A stretch of DNA of 64,000 nucleotides from Variovorax sp. J22G73 (lineage in GTDB: Bacteria; Pseudomonadota; Gammaproteobacteria; Burkholderiales; Burkholderiaceae_C), in the NCBI RefSeq assembly GCF_030317035.1, contig NZ_JASZYK010000004.1:124001-188000 (forward strand), in the 5' to 3' direction. Positions 26,101 through 34,853 of this stretch are shown piece by piece (position 1 is the first letter of the stretch; every line of letters begins with the position of its first letter). Under the pieces are notes generated by a model. It ran no database searches, had not been told where the DNA came from, and saw only the letters and a program-made list of their open reading frames with translations. The translations under genes were made by a program, and so were the position numbers.

Positions 26101-28380
26101 ATGAACCCCCAAGGTACCGCGCGCCGCTGGCCGGGCCCGCCCCTGGCGCTGCAGATCATGGGCCTGCTGCTCGGCGGGCTGGTGGTGGCGCAGGGCGTGA
26201 CGCTGGCGCTGACCATGCTGCTGCCGCCCGAGCCGCAGCGCCAGTGGGAGCTGGGCGACATCGCGCGCGTGCTCTCGGGCCACGCCGCCGAAGGCCGCAA
26301 CGCGAACCTGCTGCAGCGCAGCTTGCAGGCACGCGCCCCCGAACCCAAAGGCCAGGGCTGGCTCACGTCGGAGCGCTCGCGCCGCGACCTGGCGCAGCTG
26401 ATGACGCGCGACGAGGCCGACGTGCGGCTGTACTTCTACACGCCGCTGCCGTTCGCGGGGACCACCGGGCCGGTGGCGGATGCGGGGACTGCCGGCGCCA
26501 TCGCCGATGCCGGTGAAACAGCGCAGGCCCGCCCGCGCCGGATTGCCGCCACCTTCGCGGGCGGCGGCTTCGTGCGGGTGCAGGCCGGCGGCGCGCCGGC
26601 GATGCCCGCCATGCCGGGCGGGCCTGGAGGCACGGGTGGCTTCGGCGGCTTTGGTGGCGCGGGTGGAACAGGTGGCGGCTTTGGCATCGGGCGGGGTACG
26701 GGCGGCAGCATCGGCGGCTTCCAGCAACCGTCGCAGGCAGCGCAACAGCCGCAGCAGTCCCCGATGACGCAGCCTTCGCAGACTGGCGGCGTGACAGGTG
26801 CGGTCGCTGCGCCGGCGACGTCATCGGCGCCTACGACAGCCACCGGGAACGCACCCGGCAATGGAGCCGGCAACGCACCCGGCATCATGACCAGCAATGC
26901 ACCCGGCCTTGCAAGCGCGCCCACGCTGTCCGCGCCCAGCACGGGCGCGTCGCCCGGCATCACCGCCGCGCCATCCCTGCAGGCCGCACCGGCGCAGGCC
27001 GGGCCCTCCATCGGCAACGCCCCCGGCGGGCTCGGCCGCACGGGCCCCGCAACGCTCGCGCCGCCCGCGATGGGGTCGGGCCTGCCGATGGGCCCCGCAA
27101 TGCAGCCGGCACCGTCCATCCAGGCGCCGCCGCCGATCATCGACACACTGCCGCCACGCAAGGCCGCCAGCACGACGGAAGCGCCCGTGAAGCGCACGGC
27201 TCCCGCACCCGACCCACCGGCGCCGCACGCCCCCACCGCCAGCACCCCTGCAGAGCCCACGCCCCGCGCCAGCACCGAGGCCACGCGCCCCCCACGCAGC
27301 ACCGAGGCCCCGCGCACGCCACCCACCACCGACACCACCACCGAGGTCGCCCGCCCCGCCGCGCGCGGCCTCTTCGGCCTCGCGCCCGCGCCCTTCGTCG
27401 AAGGCGACTTCATCGCCGCCGTCTACACGCGCGAAGGCAGCTGGGTGGTGGTGCAGCCGGTGCCCGAGTCTTTCCCCAACGCGTGGCAGCGCCGCGTGCT
27501 GCTGTGGTTCCTGATGGCCGCGGTCATCGTGGCGCCGGCGGGCTGGCTGTTCTCGCGCCGGCTGGTGCGCCCGCTGAGCGGCTTCGCGCGCGCGGCCGAC
27601 CAGCTGGGCCGCGACCCTTCGGCCCCTGTGCTCGCGCTCGAAGGCCCCGCCGAAATAGGCCGCGCCGCGCAGGCCTTCAACCGCATGCAGGCGCGGCTGC
27701 GCAGCTTCGTGGACGACCGCACCGTGATGATCGGCGCCATCAGCCACGACCTGCGCACGCCCCTCACGCGGCTGCGCTTTCGCATCGAGGACGTGCCCGA
27801 CGACGTGCGCGCCGGCATGCTGGACGACGTGGAAGAAATGGAGCGGATGATCGGCTCGGTGCTCAGCTTCATCCGCGACGCCTCGGTGGTCAGCGCGCGC
27901 GAGCGCATGGACCTGGCGAGCCTGGTGGAAGACGTGGTCGAGCAGGCCGTGTTCGTCGGCAAGGACGTGCTGCTGCAGCGCACCGAGCACGCCCAGGTAG
28001 AGGTCGACGCCATGGGCATGCGCCGCGTGCTCGACAACCTGGTGGAGAACGCCGTCAAGTACGGCCACCAGGCACGCGTGCGCCTGTTCACCGACGGCGC
28101 CGACGCCGTGGTCGAGATCAGCGACCGCGGCCCGGGGCTGCCCGCCGACGAGCTGGAGCGCGTGTTCAAGCCCTTCTACCGCTCCCCGCAGGCCCGCGCC
28201 TCGCGCGCCTCGGGCAGCGGGCTCGGGCTGGCGGTGTGCCGCTCGATTGCGCGCGCACACGGCGGCGACGTGGTGCTCAGGTCGGGCCCGCACGGGCTGC
28301 TGGCGCAGGTGCGGGTGCCGCTGGCGCTGCAGCCGCAGCGAGGCGAAAGCCGGCTGCCCGAGCGCGGCACGCCCGCCTGA
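26101..28380 (+). CDS. Sensor histidine kinase with very large low-complexity periplasmic insert
   Basis: A 759-residue membrane kinase. Membrane segments are at about residues 15-41 and 463-483, followed by HAMP (RRLVRPLSGFARAADQLGRD). The phospho-acceptor is H549 in GAISHDLRTPLTRLRFRIE, the N-box is NLVENAVKYG (near 650), and the G-boxes are SDRGPGLP and GSGLGLAVCRS. Between the membrane segments lie about 420 residues instead of the usual 100-150. About 270 of these (near 155-425) are Gly-, then Ala/Pro/Thr-rich, with GGFGGFGGAGGTGGGFG and repeated NAPG. The frame is intact and flanking sensor sequence is present on both sides. The partner is the divergent regulator at 25070. Confidence 0.92.
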   Translation: MNPQGTARRWPGPPLALQIMGLLLGGLVVAQGVTLALTMLLPPEPQRQWELGDIARVLSGHAAEGRNANLLQRSLQARAPEPKGQGWLTSERSRRDLAQLMTRDEADVRLYFYTPLPFAGTTGPVADAGTAGAIADAGETAQARPRRIAATFAGGGFVRVQAGGAPAMPAMPGGPGGTGGFGGFGGAGGTGGGFGIGRGTGGSIGGFQQPSQAAQQPQQSPMTQPSQTGGVTGAVAAPATSSAPTTATGNAPGNGAGNAPGIMTSNAPGLASAPTLSAPSTGASPGITAAPSLQAAPAQAGPSIGNAPGGLGRTGPATLAPPAMGSGLPMGPAMQPAPSIQAPPPIIDTLPPRKAASTTEAPVKRTAPAPDPPAPHAPTASTPAEPTPRASTEATRPPRSTEAPRTPPTTDTTTEVARPAARGLFGLAPAPFVEGDFIAAVYTREGSWVVVQPVPESFPNAWQRRVLLWFLMAAVIVAPAGWLFSRRLVRPLSGFARAADQLGRDPSAPVLALEGPAEIGRAAQAFNRMQARLRSFVDDRTVMIGAISHDLRTPLTRLRFRIEDVPDDVRAGMLDDVEEMERMIGSVLSFIRDASVVSARERMDLASLVEDVVEQAVFVGKDVLLQRTEHAQVEVDAMGMRRVLDNLVENAVKYGHQARVRLFTDGADAVVEISDRGPGLPADELERVFKPFYRSPQARASRASGSGLGLAVCRSIARAHGGDVVLRSGPHGLLAQVRVPLALQPQRGESRLPERGTPA

Positions 28381-28413
28381 ACGCGCTGGCGCCTGAACAG
28401 TTCAGCGCTTCAA

Positions 28414-28437
28414 CACTTCAGCACTTCAGCACTTCAG
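28414..28437. repeat. 8-bp tandem repeat between convergent genes
   Basis: Three perfect copies of CACTTCAG, flanked by degenerate copies on both sides (CAGTTCAG, CGCTTCAA, CACCTCAA). They fill the 60-bp gap between the kinase stop and the convergent pilQ stop. No clear T-run is present, so this is not a standard terminator. Confidence 0.85.
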
Positions 28438-28441
28438 CACC

Positions 28442-30553
28442 TCAACGCATCGCGTTGCGGTCCGTGATCATCTTCGGGCTGATGAAGATCATCATCTCCG
28501 TCTTGTTGTTCACCCGGCTGCGCGTGCGAAACAGCGCGCCCACCACCGGCATTTCCCCCAGCACCGGCACGCGCGACTCCGACGTGGTGTCCGTCAGCTC
28601 GAACACGCCGCCGATGACCACGGTGCCGCCGTTCTCCACCAGCACCTCGGTCTGGATGTGCTTGGTGTTGATGGCGTAGCCCGCCGTGGTCGACTGGCCC
28701 ACCGTGTCCTTGTTGACCTCCAGCGACAGGATGATGTTGCCCTCGGGCGTGATCTGCGGCGTGACCTCGAGCTTCAGGTTCGCCTTGCGAAAGGAGATGG
28801 ACGTGGCGCCGCTCGATGTCGCCACCTGGTAGGGCAGCTCGGTGCCCTGCTCGATCAGCGCCTTGGTCTGGTCGGCCGTGACCACGCGCGGGCTGGACAC
28901 CACCTTGCCCTTGCCGTCGGCCTCCAGCGCGGAGATCTCGAGGTTGAGCATCTTCGTGAGGCTGGAGTTGAACAGCGACAGCGCAAAGGTGCCCACCGCG
29001 TCGCCCGTGGTGCTGGTCGCGGGCAGGTTGACGAAGCTGGTGGTCGAAGAGACGCTGGTGGTGCTGGAGCTCGACGTGGGCGTGGCGCCCACCGACGAAT
29101 TCGCGTTGACCGCGCCGCCGCCCAGCTTGGCGCCCAGGCTCTTGCTGAAGGTGTCCGTGGCCTCCACGAAGCGCGCCTCGATCAGCACCTGGCGCACCGG
29201 CACGTCGAGCTTCTGCAGCAGCTCGCCCACCTGCGCGAGCCGCGAGGGAATGTCGGTGACGAAGAGCTGGTTGGTGCGCGCCTCGGCCAGCACGCTGCCG
29301 CGCGCGCTGAGCAGGCGCGTGGCCGTGCCGCCACTGGCGCCACCCCCACCCCCACCGCCTCCGCCGGCGCTGGTGCCGCTGCCCGTGAGCCCCTGCGCCA
29401 CCGTCGCCGCCTTCGCGTAGTTGAGCTGGAACGACTGCGTGCGCAACTGCTCCAGCCCCTGCAGCGTGGCCTGCGCCTCGAACTTGATCTTCTCCTTGGC
29501 GTTGAGTTCGTCTTCGGGCGCAATGCGCAACACGCTGCCGTTCTTGCGCATGCCCAGGTTCTTCGCCTCCAGGATGATGTCCAGCGCCTGGTCCCAGGGC
29601 ACGTCTTTCAGCCGCAGCGTGAGCGCGCCGCTGACGGTGTCGGAGGTCACGATGTTGAAGTTGGTGAAGTCGGCAATCACCTGCAGCAGCGAGCGGACCT
29701 CGATGTTCTGGAAATTGAGCGACAGCTTCTCGCCGTTGTAGCCGGCGCCCTGCGTGAGCTTGCCGGGGTTGTCCTTGCGCGGGCGCACCTCCACTACGAA
29801 CTGGCTGTTGCTCTGGTAGGCGCTGTGCTCCCATTCGCCGCGCGGCTCGATCACCATGCGCACGCGGTCGCCGGCCTGCTGCAGCGCCACCGTCTGCACC
29901 GGCGTGCCGAAGTCGGCCACGTCGAGCCGGCGGTTCAGGCCCTCGGGCAGCGAAGAGCGGGTGAACTCCACCACCAGCCCCTTGCCCTGCTGGCGAATGT
30001 CCACGCCGACCTGGTCGTTGGGCAGCGTGACGATCACGCGGCCGGCACCGTCGCTGCCCAGCCGAAAGTCGACATCGCGCAGCGGCAGCATGTCGCGGTT
30101 GCGGTTCTCCGCGAACTCGAAGGGCATGGCCGCGCGCAGCGCCGCGCCCGCGGCAGGCTGCAGCGACACCAGCAGCGACTTGCCTTGCAGCTCGGTGCGG
30201 TACGCCGCCGCCTGCTTCAGGTTGAGCACGAGGCGTGTGCGATCGCCAGCCTGCACCACATTCACCGAGCGCAGGTTGCCCTGGCTGATGTCGATGGGCG
30301 CGCGGCCCAGGTTGCTGTCCATGCCGGCGAAGTCGAGCGCGATGCGCGCGGGCGACTGCACGGCGAAGCCGGCCGGCGCACCGGCCAGCGGCTCTGAAAA
30401 ATCGATGCGCAGCACCTCGGTGCCGGCTTGCACGGAACCCGTGACGGATTCGATGCGGTTCTGCGCGCAGGCGGCGGCCATCGGCACCGCGCAGGCAAGC
30501 AGGAAGACGGCCGCGCGCAACCAGCGCGGGACCGCGAATGTCTGTGTGTTCAT
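28442..30553 (-). CDS. pilQ: Type IV pilus secretin PilQ
   Basis: A 703-residue outer-membrane secretin through which type IV pili are extruded. A signal peptide ends near ACAQ (residue 31). Two AMIN domains (about 36-120 and 160-250: DRTRLVLNLKQAAAYRTELQ; VGVDIRQQGKGLVVEFTRS) bind peptidoglycan. An STN/N0 domain follows (LSLNFQNIEVRSLLQVIADF), then N1 and the secretin core (GAFRLE-type: VPVLGEMPVVGALFRTRSRV, NKTEMMIFISPKMI). A nine-glycine tract lies in the N1-secretin linker. No pilM, pilN, pilO or pilP is adjacent, whereas these normally precede pilQ. It is therefore a solitary or second copy. Confidence 0.92.
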   Translation of the reverse strand: MNTQTFAVPRWLRAAVFLLACAVPMAAACAQNRIESVTGSVQAGTEVLRIDFSEPLAGAPAGFAVQSPARIALDFAGMDSNLGRAPIDISQGNLRSVNVVQAGDRTRLVLNLKQAAAYRTELQGKSLLVSLQPAAGAALRAAMPFEFAENRNRDMLPLRDVDFRLGSDGAGRVIVTLPNDQVGVDIRQQGKGLVVEFTRSSLPEGLNRRLDVADFGTPVQTVALQQAGDRVRMVIEPRGEWEHSAYQSNSQFVVEVRPRKDNPGKLTQGAGYNGEKLSLNFQNIEVRSLLQVIADFTNFNIVTSDTVSGALTLRLKDVPWDQALDIILEAKNLGMRKNGSVLRIAPEDELNAKEKIKFEAQATLQGLEQLRTQSFQLNYAKAATVAQGLTGSGTSAGGGGGGGGGASGGTATRLLSARGSVLAEARTNQLFVTDIPSRLAQVGELLQKLDVPVRQVLIEARFVEATDTFSKSLGAKLGGGAVNANSSVGATPTSSSSTTSVSSTTSFVNLPATSTTGDAVGTFALSLFNSSLTKMLNLEISALEADGKGKVVSSPRVVTADQTKALIEQGTELPYQVATSSGATSISFRKANLKLEVTPQITPEGNIILSLEVNKDTVGQSTTAGYAINTKHIQTEVLVENGGTVVIGGVFELTDTTSESRVPVLGEMPVVGALFRTRSRVNNKTEMMIFISPKMITDRNAMR

Positions 30554-30725
30554 TTCACCTGCCTTGGAAACTGCGGCCTCATCTCCTCGCTGCTTCGAGC
30601 TCCCTCATGAGCGCAGCGCCCGCCCCGCCGCCGCTGTGCACCCGCGCGTGCAGTGCACGTGCGATGCAGGCGCCAGGGCCGCATGCGGCGGCGCGGCCCC
30701 TCAGCCGCGCCGCCGCAAGGCGTCG

Positions 30726-31883
30726 TCAGAACGCGTGGCGAATGCCGAAGTCGTAGCCGGTCGACGAACGCGGCACGCCGCTGAAGCCCACGCCCGCGCT
30801 GCCGTAGCCGGTGGTGCTGGCCGAGATCAGGCTGCCGGTGTAGTTGGCGTCGTTGCGGTTGTTCACGCGCGCCACCGTGGCGTACAGCGCGGTGCGCTTC
30901 GACAGGTTGTGCACGTAGCCGATGGCCAGCTTCTGGCCGCGCGGGTCTTCGCCCGTGATGCCGGCCGCGCCTTCGTTGTAGCGAACCACCGAGTACGACG
31001 CGCGGATCAGGCCCGCGCCCACCGGCACGGTCGCGCCGATGAGGTAGCCGTTGTAGCTGTCGTGCGTGTTGCCCAGCGCGGTGTCGAACTTGTTCTGCAC
31101 GTTCGACAGTTCGCCGAACAGCTTCACAGGGCCGAAGTCGTACGACGCGCCGAGGTTGATGGTCTGCACCTTGCGGCCCAGCGTGGTGGTGTCCACGACC
31201 GTGCTCTGGCCCACGCCCAGCGCCACGTCCAGCGGGCCGTTGGCATAGCCGAAGCGGCCACCGACGTAGCGGCCGGCGCTGCTGCTCGTGGCGGCAGTGG
31301 TCGCCGTCGCGTCGGTGCTGGTGTTCTCGGCGAAGCTGTATTGCAGCTGGCCGTAGAAGCCGCCCAGGTTCGGCGGCAGGAAGTAGCCGACCGAGTTGCT
31401 GGCGCGGACGTAGTTCGTGTTGTTCAGCGTGCTGTTGCCGCTCACGGTGCTGATCAGGTTGGTGCCCGAGCCGTTGGTGCCGAACGGATCGAACACGGTG
31501 TCGTTCCAGAAGGTGGGCGTGTAGTCGCGGCCCAGGCGCAGTTCGCCGAAGCCACCCGACAGGCTCACGGTGGAGCGGCGTGCGAAGGTGCTGATGCCGG
31601 TGGCGCCGTCGTCGTTGGTGATGGGCGCTTCGAGCCAGAAGCTCGCTGCCAGGCCACCGCCGAGGTCTTCCGTGCCACGGAAGCCGAGGCGGCTGGAGTT
31701 GTAGGCGGAGTTGCCCAGGCTGGTCTTGCTTTGCTTGACCGACGCACCCGTGACCGGGTCGCGCGCGGTGGCCGACTGATAGGTCACGCCGGCGTCGACG
31801 ACACCGAACAGCGTGACGGACGATTGGGCAGAAGCCAGGCCACAGACGGCCAGGGCAGCGAATGCCGTGAGGGTTTTCTTCAT
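30726..31883 (-). CDS. Gram-negative general porin
   Basis: A 385-residue outer-membrane porin of the 16-strand type common in Burkholderiales. Signal peptide MKKTLTAFAALAVCGLASAQ; the mature start SSVTLFGVVDAGVTY is diagnostic. Further porin motifs are SRLGFRGTEDLGGGLAASFW and GGFGELRLGRDYTP. It ends with Phe (YDFGIRHAF), as required for Bam-assisted insertion. The gene stands alone; a 231-bp gap separates it from the divergent gene at 32115. Confidence 0.97.
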   Translation of the reverse strand: MKKTLTAFAALAVCGLASAQSSVTLFGVVDAGVTYQSATARDPVTGASVKQSKTSLGNSAYNSSRLGFRGTEDLGGGLAASFWLEAPITNDDGATGISTFARRSTVSLSGGFGELRLGRDYTPTFWNDTVFDPFGTNGSGTNLISTVSGNSTLNNTNYVRASNSVGYFLPPNLGGFYGQLQYSFAENTSTDATATTAATSSSAGRYVGGRFGYANGPLDVALGVGQSTVVDTTTLGRKVQTINLGASYDFGPVKLFGELSNVQNKFDTALGNTHDSYNGYLIGATVPVGAGLIRASYSVVRYNEGAAGITGEDPRGQKLAIGYVHNLSKRTALYATVARVNNRNDANYTGSLISASTTGYGSAGVGFSGVPRSSTGYDFGIRHAF

Positions 31884-32114
31884 TCAGGTTTCTCCAGTTT
31901 CAGGTCTGATGCGGCCGCTCGGTATCGACCGGCTGTACGCATGGTTTCGCCCAAATCTGGAGGAATTTGGTAGATCCGTTTTCTGTGCCATCGAGTGTTG
32001 CGCGGACACATCAAGGTGATGCGCGCCGCAAAGACCTCGCGCGTGGCGCGGCCCTTCAAATTTCTCCCAATTCGCCTGAAAAGATCCACGCATGACGAAG
32101 CTGGAAACACACAG

Positions 32115-33248
32115 GTGAAGCGCGCGAGAACCTTCATGGCCGCGGCGTTCGGTGCACTGGCCATCGCATGCGCGAGCACCAGCATCGCGATGGTTCATTC
32201 GACCTCGGTGCTCGCGGCGGGCATGTTCGCGGAGCACGGCGCGCGCGCTGCAACACGTGCAACACGTGCAACACGCAATCAGGCACAGGCGCAGGCACGA
32301 ACGCAACCGTGGTGGGCCGGCTTCGAGGACGCATCGATGGGCCGGCTGATGGCCGCCGCGCGCGGCGCCGACGAACCGGGCGTGGCCGCCGCGTACATCG
32401 CGCTCAAGGTGAAGACGCTGGAACTCGTGTACCTGGAGAACACGCGCGCGGCCGTCACGAGGCAGGCCGCGCTCGTTGGCAGCGGCACGCCACGGCACGA
32501 CGACTTCGAAAAACAACTCGCGCAGCGGCAGCTCGCCGCGGACGACAACATCGGCAAGCTGAAGGCGCAACGCACGAGCTATCTTGCCTACCTGGCGGCG
32601 CGCTGCGGCATGCCGCAAGCCGCGCTCGAAGCCTTGCTGGCCGACGCGCTGCAAGACAGGTCGCTGCCACGCTTCGCGGCCGAGGTGCCGAGCGAACTGC
32701 CGATGGCCGTGCTGGCCAACCGCAACGACGTGCAGCTGGCCGCCGCGCTGTACGGCGCGGACACCGATGCGCTGCCCGGCGGCGTGATCGACACAAGCGG
32801 CGAAGCGCCCGACATCGATGCGCCCGGCATCGAGGCTTCCGGCCAGCCCCTGTACGCCCACGCGGTGATGCAGGCGCGCGACCAGGTCGCCGGCGCCTTG
32901 CAGCACCTGCAGATGCAGAGCGACATCGCGAACACCGCCTACGCGCGCGTGGTCGATGCACGCGCCGACTTCGAAGCATCGAAGCAGCGCCGCGACCGCG
33001 GCGACATTTCCGAAGTGCAGCTGATGGAAGACTTCCAGGGCCTGCTGCTCGACCTGCACGTGCTGGCCGCGGCCAACGGCGAGCTGGCGATGGCGTGGGT
33101 GCTCTTCATGGGCAACGTGGGTGGCGCGAGCGGCATGGGCAACGACACCGCCATCGACGCCATGGCCACCCCGCAGGCAACGCAGGCCACACAGGCAAGG
33201 GAATTGCCGTTTCTGCACAAAGTCTCCCGAAAGTTGCGCAATCCTTGA
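32115..33248 (+). CDS. Outer-membrane efflux-channel (TolC/NodT)-like protein, reduced
   Basis: A 377-residue exported protein from GTG 32115; ATG 32136 (MAAAFGALAIACAS) is an alternative. The mature N-terminus PWWAGFEDASMGRLMAAARG matches the start of NodT/OprM-type channel proteins. AAAYIALKVKTLELVYLENT and LPMAVLANRNDVQLAAALYG match their helical parts, and LHVLAAANGELAMAWVLFMG their C-terminal helix. It is about 80-100 residues shorter than the family. The strands that form the outer-membrane barrel are not evident. No RND or membrane-fusion partner is nearby. It may be a periplasmic relic of the family. A 9-bp repeat codes ATRATRATR near residue 46. Confidence 0.7.
   Translation: MKRARTFMAAAFGALAIACASTSIAMVHSTSVLAAGMFAEHGARAATRATRATRNQAQAQARTQPWWAGFEDASMGRLMAAARGADEPGVAAAYIALKVKTLELVYLENTRAAVTRQAALVGSGTPRHDDFEKQLAQRQLAADDNIGKLKAQRTSYLAYLAARCGMPQAALEALLADALQDRSLPRFAAEVPSELPMAVLANRNDVQLAAALYGADTDALPGGVIDTSGEAPDIDAPGIEASGQPLYAHAVMQARDQVAGALQHLQMQSDIANTAYARVVDARADFEASKQRRDRGDISEVQLMEDFQGLLLDLHVLAAANGELAMAWVLFMGNVGGASGMGNDTAIDAMATPQATQATQARELPFLHKVSRKLRNP
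32250..32276 (+). repeat. 9-bp tandem repeat in channel-like gene
   Basis: Three copies of GCAACACGT (last one ending C), in frame, coding ATR-ATR-ATR directly after the signal region of the gene at 32115. Confidence 0.9.
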
Positions 33249-33266
33249 AGCTCGAAGGAGCACTCC

Positions 33267-34109
33267 ATGACCACTGCCTTGCACAAAGCCCCCGCCCGCA
33301 CCGTGCTCACGTTGCCCGGCCACTCGCGCGCCCCAACGCACACGCACACGCACACGCACACGCACACGCACACGCTCGCGCACGCACCGACGCAGCACCC
33401 GCGCCATTCGCTCGCCATCGACGGCGAGCAAGACGGCACCACCGCCACCGCGCTGGGCGTGCAGCAGCTGGTGAACGCCTTCAAGCCCGCCTTCGGCCGG
33501 CTGCACGTGCTGCAGGACCTGGTCATTCCCATGTACGAAGGCAGCGCCGTGCCCACGGCCCGTTTCGACGTGGCGCTGGTGTGCGAGGCCGGCGTGTACC
33601 TGTTCGAGGTGAAGGGCTGGCGCAACGCCGTGGTGTACCGCAAGACCTCCGCGCACACGGTGCCGCGCTGGTTCCTGCGCCAGCGCGACCATTCGCTGGC
33701 GCGCGAGGTGAAGGACCCCGCCTGGCAGTGCGGCCGCAAGACCACGCACCTGCGCAGCCTGCTGCCGCCCGACCTGCGCGTGCAGTACTTCGTGCTGCTG
33801 CCTTTCGACGGCGTCGAGCTCGAGGGCGTGATGCCCACCGTGGTGATCACGCCGCAAGACCTGCCCTACATCGCGCGCGTGGCGCGCAACAACGGACGCA
33901 ACGAGCAGGGCTATCCGCTGCTGGACGGCGCGGCCATCGACCGCACCCTGCAGCTGCTGGCCGACGTGCAGGGCGAGCTCACGGTGGACGACCACCTGCG
34001 CAACAGCCGCGAGAAGCCGGGTCGCCCGCACGCCTCACTCCCCGCACACACTGCCCACGCTGCCCGCCCCGCACATCCCGCACACCCCGGCGTGCTGAAG
34101 CTGCAATGA
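33267..34109 (+). CDS. NERD-domain protein with Thr-His repeat
   Basis: A 280-residue protein. Residues 24-37 are a Thr-His repeat from a microsatellite. The central NERD (nuclease-related) domain covers about residues 65-190. Its core is FDVALVCEAGVYLFEVKGWR, where the Asp and the E-V-K correspond to the Mg-binding residues of the restriction-enzyme-like fold, followed by the helical part. The tail is His/Ala/Pro-rich (AHTAHAARPAHPAHPG). No signal peptide. Starts 18 bp after the channel-like gene and ends 4 bp before the response regulator, so an operon is likely. The function of NERD proteins is mostly unknown; nucleic-acid processing is the usual guess. Confidence 0.8.
   Translation: MTTALHKAPARTVLTLPGHSRAPTHTHTHTHTHTHTLAHAPTQHPRHSLAIDGEQDGTTATALGVQQLVNAFKPAFGRLHVLQDLVIPMYEGSAVPTARFDVALVCEAGVYLFEVKGWRNAVVYRKTSAHTVPRWFLRQRDHSLAREVKDPAWQCGRKTTHLRSLLPPDLRVQYFVLLPFDGVELEGVMPTVVITPQDLPYIARVARNNGRNEQGYPLLDGAAIDRTLQLLADVQGELTVDDHLRNSREKPGRPHASLPAHTAHAARPAHPAHPGVLKLQ
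33337..33372 (+). repeat. Hexanucleotide microsatellite in NERD gene
   Basis: Six copies of CGCACA, alternating pyrimidine-purine throughout, coding (Thr-His)6 near the N-terminus of the NERD-domain protein. Like the repeat at 23121, its unit is a multiple of three. Confidence 0.95.
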
Positions 34110-34113
34110 CCCG

Positions 34114-34803
34114 ATGAGCCGGATCCTGCTGGTGGAGCAAGGCCACGACGCCGCCTCGGTGCTGCACCACGAACTGCACCAGGCCGGCCACGAGATCGAG
34201 CACATCGAGGACGGGGCGGTGGCGCTGCACCGCATGCTCACCGCGCCGCCCGCGCTCACGCTGCTCGACGTGGCGCTGCCGCATGTGAGCGGCCTGCAGA
34301 TCCTGGAGAAGGTGCGCGCGCGCAGCGACCACCCGGTCATCATGCTGACCGCGCGCGGCGACGAGGCCGACCGGCTGCGCGGCTTCGAGCTGGGGGCGGA
34401 CGACTACGTGTGCAAGCCCTTCTCGCCGCGCGAGGTGGCGGTGCGCATCCACGTGGTGCTGCGCCGCTATGCGCAGCGCTACCGCGTGGCGCGCCCGCAG
34501 GCGCCCATCACCTTCGGCGCGGGCCGCGGCTGCGCCATGCTCGACGGCCACCCGCTGCCGCTGACGCGGCGCGAGTCGCTGCTGCTGCGCGCGCTGTCGC
34601 AGGAGCCGGGGCGCGTGCTCACGCGCTCCAAGCTGCTGGAGGTGGCGTTTCCCGAGGCGCTGGACGTGAACGAGCGCGTGGTCGACACGCACATCAAGAA
34701 CCTGCGCAAGAAGCTGGCCACGGTGTCGGCGGCGCACGACTGGATTCGCTCGGTCTACGGCGTGGGCTTCGCATGGGAATCGCGCGTGCGGCACGACGCC
34801 TGA
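34114..34803 (+). CDS. OmpR-family response regulator
   Basis: A 229-residue regulator. In the receiver the usual acidic pair is reduced (LLVEQGHD), but D52 (LTLLDVALP) and K101 (GADDYVCKPF) are present. The winged helix is LTRRESLLLRALSQEPGRVL then VVDTHIKNLRKKL and IRSVYGVGFAWE, as in BaeR/PmrA-type proteins. No kinase gene is adjacent. It lies 4 bp after the NERD gene and 50 bp before the lptD paralogue, so it may regulate or be regulated with an envelope function. Confidence 0.93.
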   Translation: MSRILLVEQGHDAASVLHHELHQAGHEIEHIEDGAVALHRMLTAPPALTLLDVALPHVSGLQILEKVRARSDHPVIMLTARGDEADRLRGFELGADDYVCKPFSPREVAVRIHVVLRRYAQRYRVARPQAPITFGAGRGCAMLDGHPLPLTRRESLLLRALSQEPGRVLTRSKLLEVAFPEALDVNERVVDTHIKNLRKKLATVSAAHDWIRSVYGVGFAWESRVRHDA

Positions 34804-34853
34804 ACGACGCCAGACCCGCGCGGTTCGTCCGACCTTTTTCCTTGTTGTTCGCC

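Noticed and set aside
26436-27413. A 325-codon minus-strand frame opposite the kinase insert, rich in Gly/Ala/Pro
   Set aside because: Its composition is just the complement of the kinase low-complexity region. The kinase frame continues on both sides with conserved domains.
28414-28437. 8-bp repeats between the kinase and pilQ as a bidirectional terminator
   Set aside because: No stable inverted repeat and no T-run; only direct repeats are present.
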